Part shown: positions 60,977 through 64,000 of the stretch, piece by piece
Position numbering within the stretch: the first letter of the stretch is position 1
How the letters are laid out: the number at the start of each line of letters is the position of its first letter
Assembly (NCBI GenBank): GCA_011317545.1
Contig: WUJK01000005.1
Span: forward strand, 1,488,001 to 1,552,000
DNA length: 64,000 nucleotides
Direction of reading: 5' to 3'
DNA from: Coniella vitis
Lineage: Eukaryota > Ascomycota > Sordariomycetes > Diaporthales > Schizoparmaceae
The notes under the pieces: model-generated
The model's database searches: none
Told to the model about the DNA's origin: nothing
The model's input: the letters and a program-made list of their open reading frames with translations, nothing else
Translations under genes and position numbers: made by a program

Positions 60977-61380
60977 CTGCGGGACATTGCTCGCCTGTTT
61001 AGTCCAAGCAGCTGATGGCCCAACCACACAGATCCCAACCCAACGCTGTGGTTGGCCTCCTCCAGAGCGGCTATGATCTCCGCCCGCATCACGTATTCCT
61101 CATGTAAGGTACGAGAACAACGCGGGCCCGTTTTCCCGGCCGGGCTGAAGGGGGCGGGACATTTTACTGCATCCATACAGACGTACATGCGTTTTACATG
61201 CTCCCAGTCTCCACCCAAGAACCAGGGGGGTTGGGAGAGAGAGAGAGAGGGAGAGAGAGAAAAGGGAAAAGGCCCAAATAACACAAAGAGAGAGACGGGA
61301 TCGAAATCGACATGCGGGTGATAACGCCGAAGACTGCATGAGCAATTTGTCAGAGTAGAGTACCGATCAGCTGGGAGATG

Positions 61381-61406
61381 TCTGTCTGTCTGTCTGTCTG
61401 TCTGTC
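61381..61406. repeat. (TCTG)n microsatellite
   Basis: Six tandem TCTG units. Confidence 0.9.
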
Positions 61407-62294
61407 TTGTATAACCGGGTGTTTGCAGCTTCGGATGCTAAAATCAGCAATGCCTGCCATAAGAATCCATAGCAGCGGTGTACCTCGACAAATACGTATG
61501 TACTTGGAAGAGAGACCAGCCAGCAGAGGAGAAACTAGTGGGGAATCGAAAGAGTAGGGAATCAAAGAAGAGTATGGAAACAAAAAGTGAACAAGGTTGT
61601 TGTGGGAGGGGGGGGGGCACCATAGAAAATCTCAAGAGAGTACAGCATGGCAGAAACGAAGAAAACGAGCCCAGTCGCAGTCATCAGACCCCGACTTCTT
61701 GACATTGCAGAATTGCAGTTCTCACCGAGTTTTGGTGAGACCGCACCCAGCGAACCATTTCTTCCCCAGCTGACGAGGGCTTTTCTTTTCCCCCCGCAGC
61801 AAGCCACGCTGAAAGGAGAGAGAGAAAAAAAAGGGGGGGGGGGGCGGAGAGACGGGGGGGGGGGGGCGGGCTGGGGACTACAGACTTTTATCGCCTCCTT
61901 TTCTACTACTTACTGCCTTGTCGCTTCGTGTTGTGGTACTTGATCTGCATATCTAGGTTATGCAAGTAAAAGTAGCAGGCAGTGCGGCGCGTTACGTTTG
62001 TGTACCAGTGCGTACAAAAAGGAGAGAAAGAAAGGGCGCTGTTCTACCTGAACCCCCCTCCCCCCCCCCCCTTTACACGCGTATAAGCCCACAGCTGGGA
62101 CCACCGCGAAACGACGTTATGATCGTGCAAGGAACAAACGTATTCACCAAATATAGTGGACTTTGTGTGTGTGTGTGTGTGCAGACATCAGCAGATAGGA
62201 GCGCAAGAACGTCCAATCAAAGTATCCAAAATTGTTTTTCATTGTACTGTTTTATTGTAGCTTTCCTTTCCTTTTCTTTTTCTATTTATTGGAA

Positions 62295-62298
<4 letters not shown>

Positions 62299-62334
<36 letters not shown>
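62299..62334. repeat. (TA)n microsatellite, about 18 units
   Basis: Uninterrupted TA run after GGAAAGAC. Confidence 0.95.
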
Positions 62335-62339
<5 letters not shown>

Positions 62340-62581
62340 CTGCCGGTCAGCAGAACATGTTCAGTCAGTATTTTAAGCAATTCCATGTGACATTGTGTAC
62401 ATAGTATGTAGTAAGGTGGTATTTTTTTTCAAACCTTCCTCTCGCCCCCCCCCCCCTTTCCTCCATTTATAGATGATGTACCGAATAGATCTAGAACAAA
62501 AGAAAAGAAAAAAAGAAAAAAAAAGCGACAAAACAGACCCTTTTGAACTTACAGAAGTGATAGATTTCCTTGACTCACAGC

Positions 62582-62606
62582 GAGTGAGTGAGTGAGTGAG
62601 TGAGTT
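62582..62606. repeat. (GAGT)n microsatellite
   Basis: Six tandem GAGT units. Confidence 0.9.
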
Positions 62607-62986
62607 GAGCCGAGTGGTACGTGCAAGAAAATCATCAAGATGCAAGATCCTCCCGCAATAATCAGCCTTGTCCAAGCAGCTGACTCTTTGTTTTTTTTTT
62701 TTTTTCTTCTTTTTTTTTCTTTCTTTTTTTTTCTAGCCTCTCTCTCTTTTTGAGAAGTAGTACTACGTCTTAAACCCTATGGAATTAATTACATACTAAT
62801 AAGCTTAAACAGGACCATGAGAGCAACTTATGTCATTTCATCTAATTTATTTGGCCTTGCTATGATATTCTTTGCCGACAACCGACCGACCCACCCTAGA
62901 CGGGATTCTACCGAAATCAATAGTTTTATCCAAACATTGGGAATAATCGCATATTCATTTGCCTCTTCTCAGTCAACCCTGGAAAT

Positions 62987-63013
<27 letters not shown>
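62987..63013. repeat. (AC)n microsatellite
   Basis: Uninterrupted alternating AC of about 13 units. Confidence 0.9.
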
Positions 63014-63017
<4 letters not shown>

Positions 63018-63638
63018 CTCAAAGCCCAAGGAAGAAATAAAAAATAAGAACCAATAAGTGATGGATCATCGTCGTCGAGGGGGGAGCTGGGGCCCGGGGA
63101 GGGGGGAGAGGGGAGGGGAATCCTGGCGGAGTTTGCGGTCCGATGCAGAGGGATAAGAAATAACCTTGTTTTATTTATTATTATTATTTTTTAAATTAAT
63201 CTTCTTTCTTGGTATTCTTTCAAGGAGCATGGGAAATATTCATAACTTACATGTAAACACAACCATAGTCGTTTGCCCGCGGCCCCCCCCCCCCCTCCCG
63301 GGCCGGCCCTCCAAAAAGACCAATCAGATTACATGAATCGATCAATAATGATTAGTACAAATCGAGAACGACACCCCTCCTAAAAAAACACACAAAAAAA
63401 AAAACTAACTACAAGAGTAAATAAAGATTTGATATTCGATCTAGCACGGCCCCCCCCCGGGGGGTGAATGGGTGGGCAGAACCAGTCACAGATGAGATGG
63501 GATCAATCAAGTCAGCCTGATCATTCGATTTGACTTTCTGGAGGACGAGGAAAAAGGAGGGGAGGGGAAACGGTAAGGCACTCATGAAGAAAGAAAAAAA
63601 AAAAAGACAAGGGATCTAGAAATCATCAGTAGCCCATT

Positions 63639-63640
<2 letters not shown>

Positions 63641-63671
<31 letters not shown>
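63641..63671. repeat. Poly-T tract, 31 bases
   Basis: Uninterrupted T-run; no retroposed gene or target-site duplication was recognised next to it. Confidence 0.95.
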
Positions 63672-64000
63672 CATGAAATGTTACTTCACTTTGCTGGTCA
63701 TCGCGCCAATAGAAGGTTGTATGGTTTACATACCTACGCAGGCTATCCAAGTAACTAAACTCGCTCACTCACTCCATCACGACATCTGGAACAGAGTGGA
63801 CCCAAGCACAGCATGTGTGTGGTACTATACGCCAAGAAGCGGTGATTTGCAGCATCATCGCCAGCAGCTAGCAGCTTGGCTGGCTGGCTGGCCACCTGGG
63901 ACATATACACACATACACACATACCTACATACATACGAACCAGAGAAGAGGAAAAAAAGAAGAAAAAAAAAAGAGAGCCGGTTGTTTGACATCACGGCAA

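Larger units (their letters stand above)
58982..64000. other. Gene-free, microsatellite-dense right end
   Basis: No gene is supportable in 5 kb. Dinucleotide, tetranucleotide and homopolymer tracts are far denser than elsewhere: repeated runs of eight or more C or G (61607, 61836-61866, 62048-62062, 62447-62457, 63283-63294, 63451-63463), A/T runs, and the repeats listed separately. A 33-codon frame at 60619-60717 looks faintly protein-like but cannot be supported. The stretch may be a long promoter or leader for a gene to the right. Confidence 0.5.

Noticed and set aside
63641..63671. Poly-T tract as the tail of a retroposed element
   Set aside because: No gene-like body or target-site duplication recognised next to it; the region is full of other homopolymers.

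Overview
The window is nuclear DNA of a filamentous ascomycete. Genes carry short spliceosomal introns (about 60-130 bp, GT..AG with CTAG/CAG/AAG acceptors), pyrimidine-rich leaders and long microsatellite-rich intergenic stretches. The proteins (SNF1, isocitrate lyase, neutral trehalase, Ccz1, Fta4, LaeA-like methyltransferase, Zn2Cys6 factor) fit Sordariomycetes, probably Hypocreales; the order is an inference from protein resemblance only. There are no rRNA genes, CRISPR arrays or intact transposons, and no tRNA I can defend.

Layout, left to right. 1-1391: an F-box-like protein (minus), cut by the window edge. 1392-9344: a gene-poor 8 kb stretch that holds one unexplained but protein-like open frame (8378-8779, minus). 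9345-24505: four minus-strand genes in a row: SNF1 kinase, CCZ1 (Rab7-GEF subunit), isocitrate lyase and neutral trehalase. 28167-29813: an F-box-like, cysteine-rich protein of unknown role (plus). 30483-33622: mitochondrial ribosomal protein Mrpl20 and a 4-coumarate-CoA-ligase-like enzyme (both minus). 35809-38662: an NmrA-like reductase and the kinetochore protein Fta4 (both plus). 38933-43073: a large calpain-type protease (minus). 46239-48541: an ArfGAP with UBA domain and Q/NPF-rich tail (minus). 51366-52112: a cupin_5 protein (plus). 52351-58981: a LaeA-like methyltransferase, a small UPF0390 protein and a Zn2Cys6 transcription factor (all minus). 58982-64000: a gene-free, microsatellite-dense tail.

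Functionally, SNF1, isocitrate lyase and neutral trehalase belong to the response to carbon limitation (energy-sensing kinase, glyoxylate cycle, trehalose mobilisation) and lie within 15 kb on the same strand. The other genes are ordinary housekeeping or regulatory genes; I see no biosynthetic gene cluster.

I rebuilt every multi-exon gene by hand. Each model is a multiple of three and keeps the family's catalytic or metal-binding residues. The points most worth a second look are a 9-bp word (TACTATGTA) that occurs 23 times, always between genes; a 17-nt micro-exon inside the ArfGAP zinc finger; a probable GC-AG intron in the methyltransferase; and the unexplained open frame at 8.4-8.8 kb.
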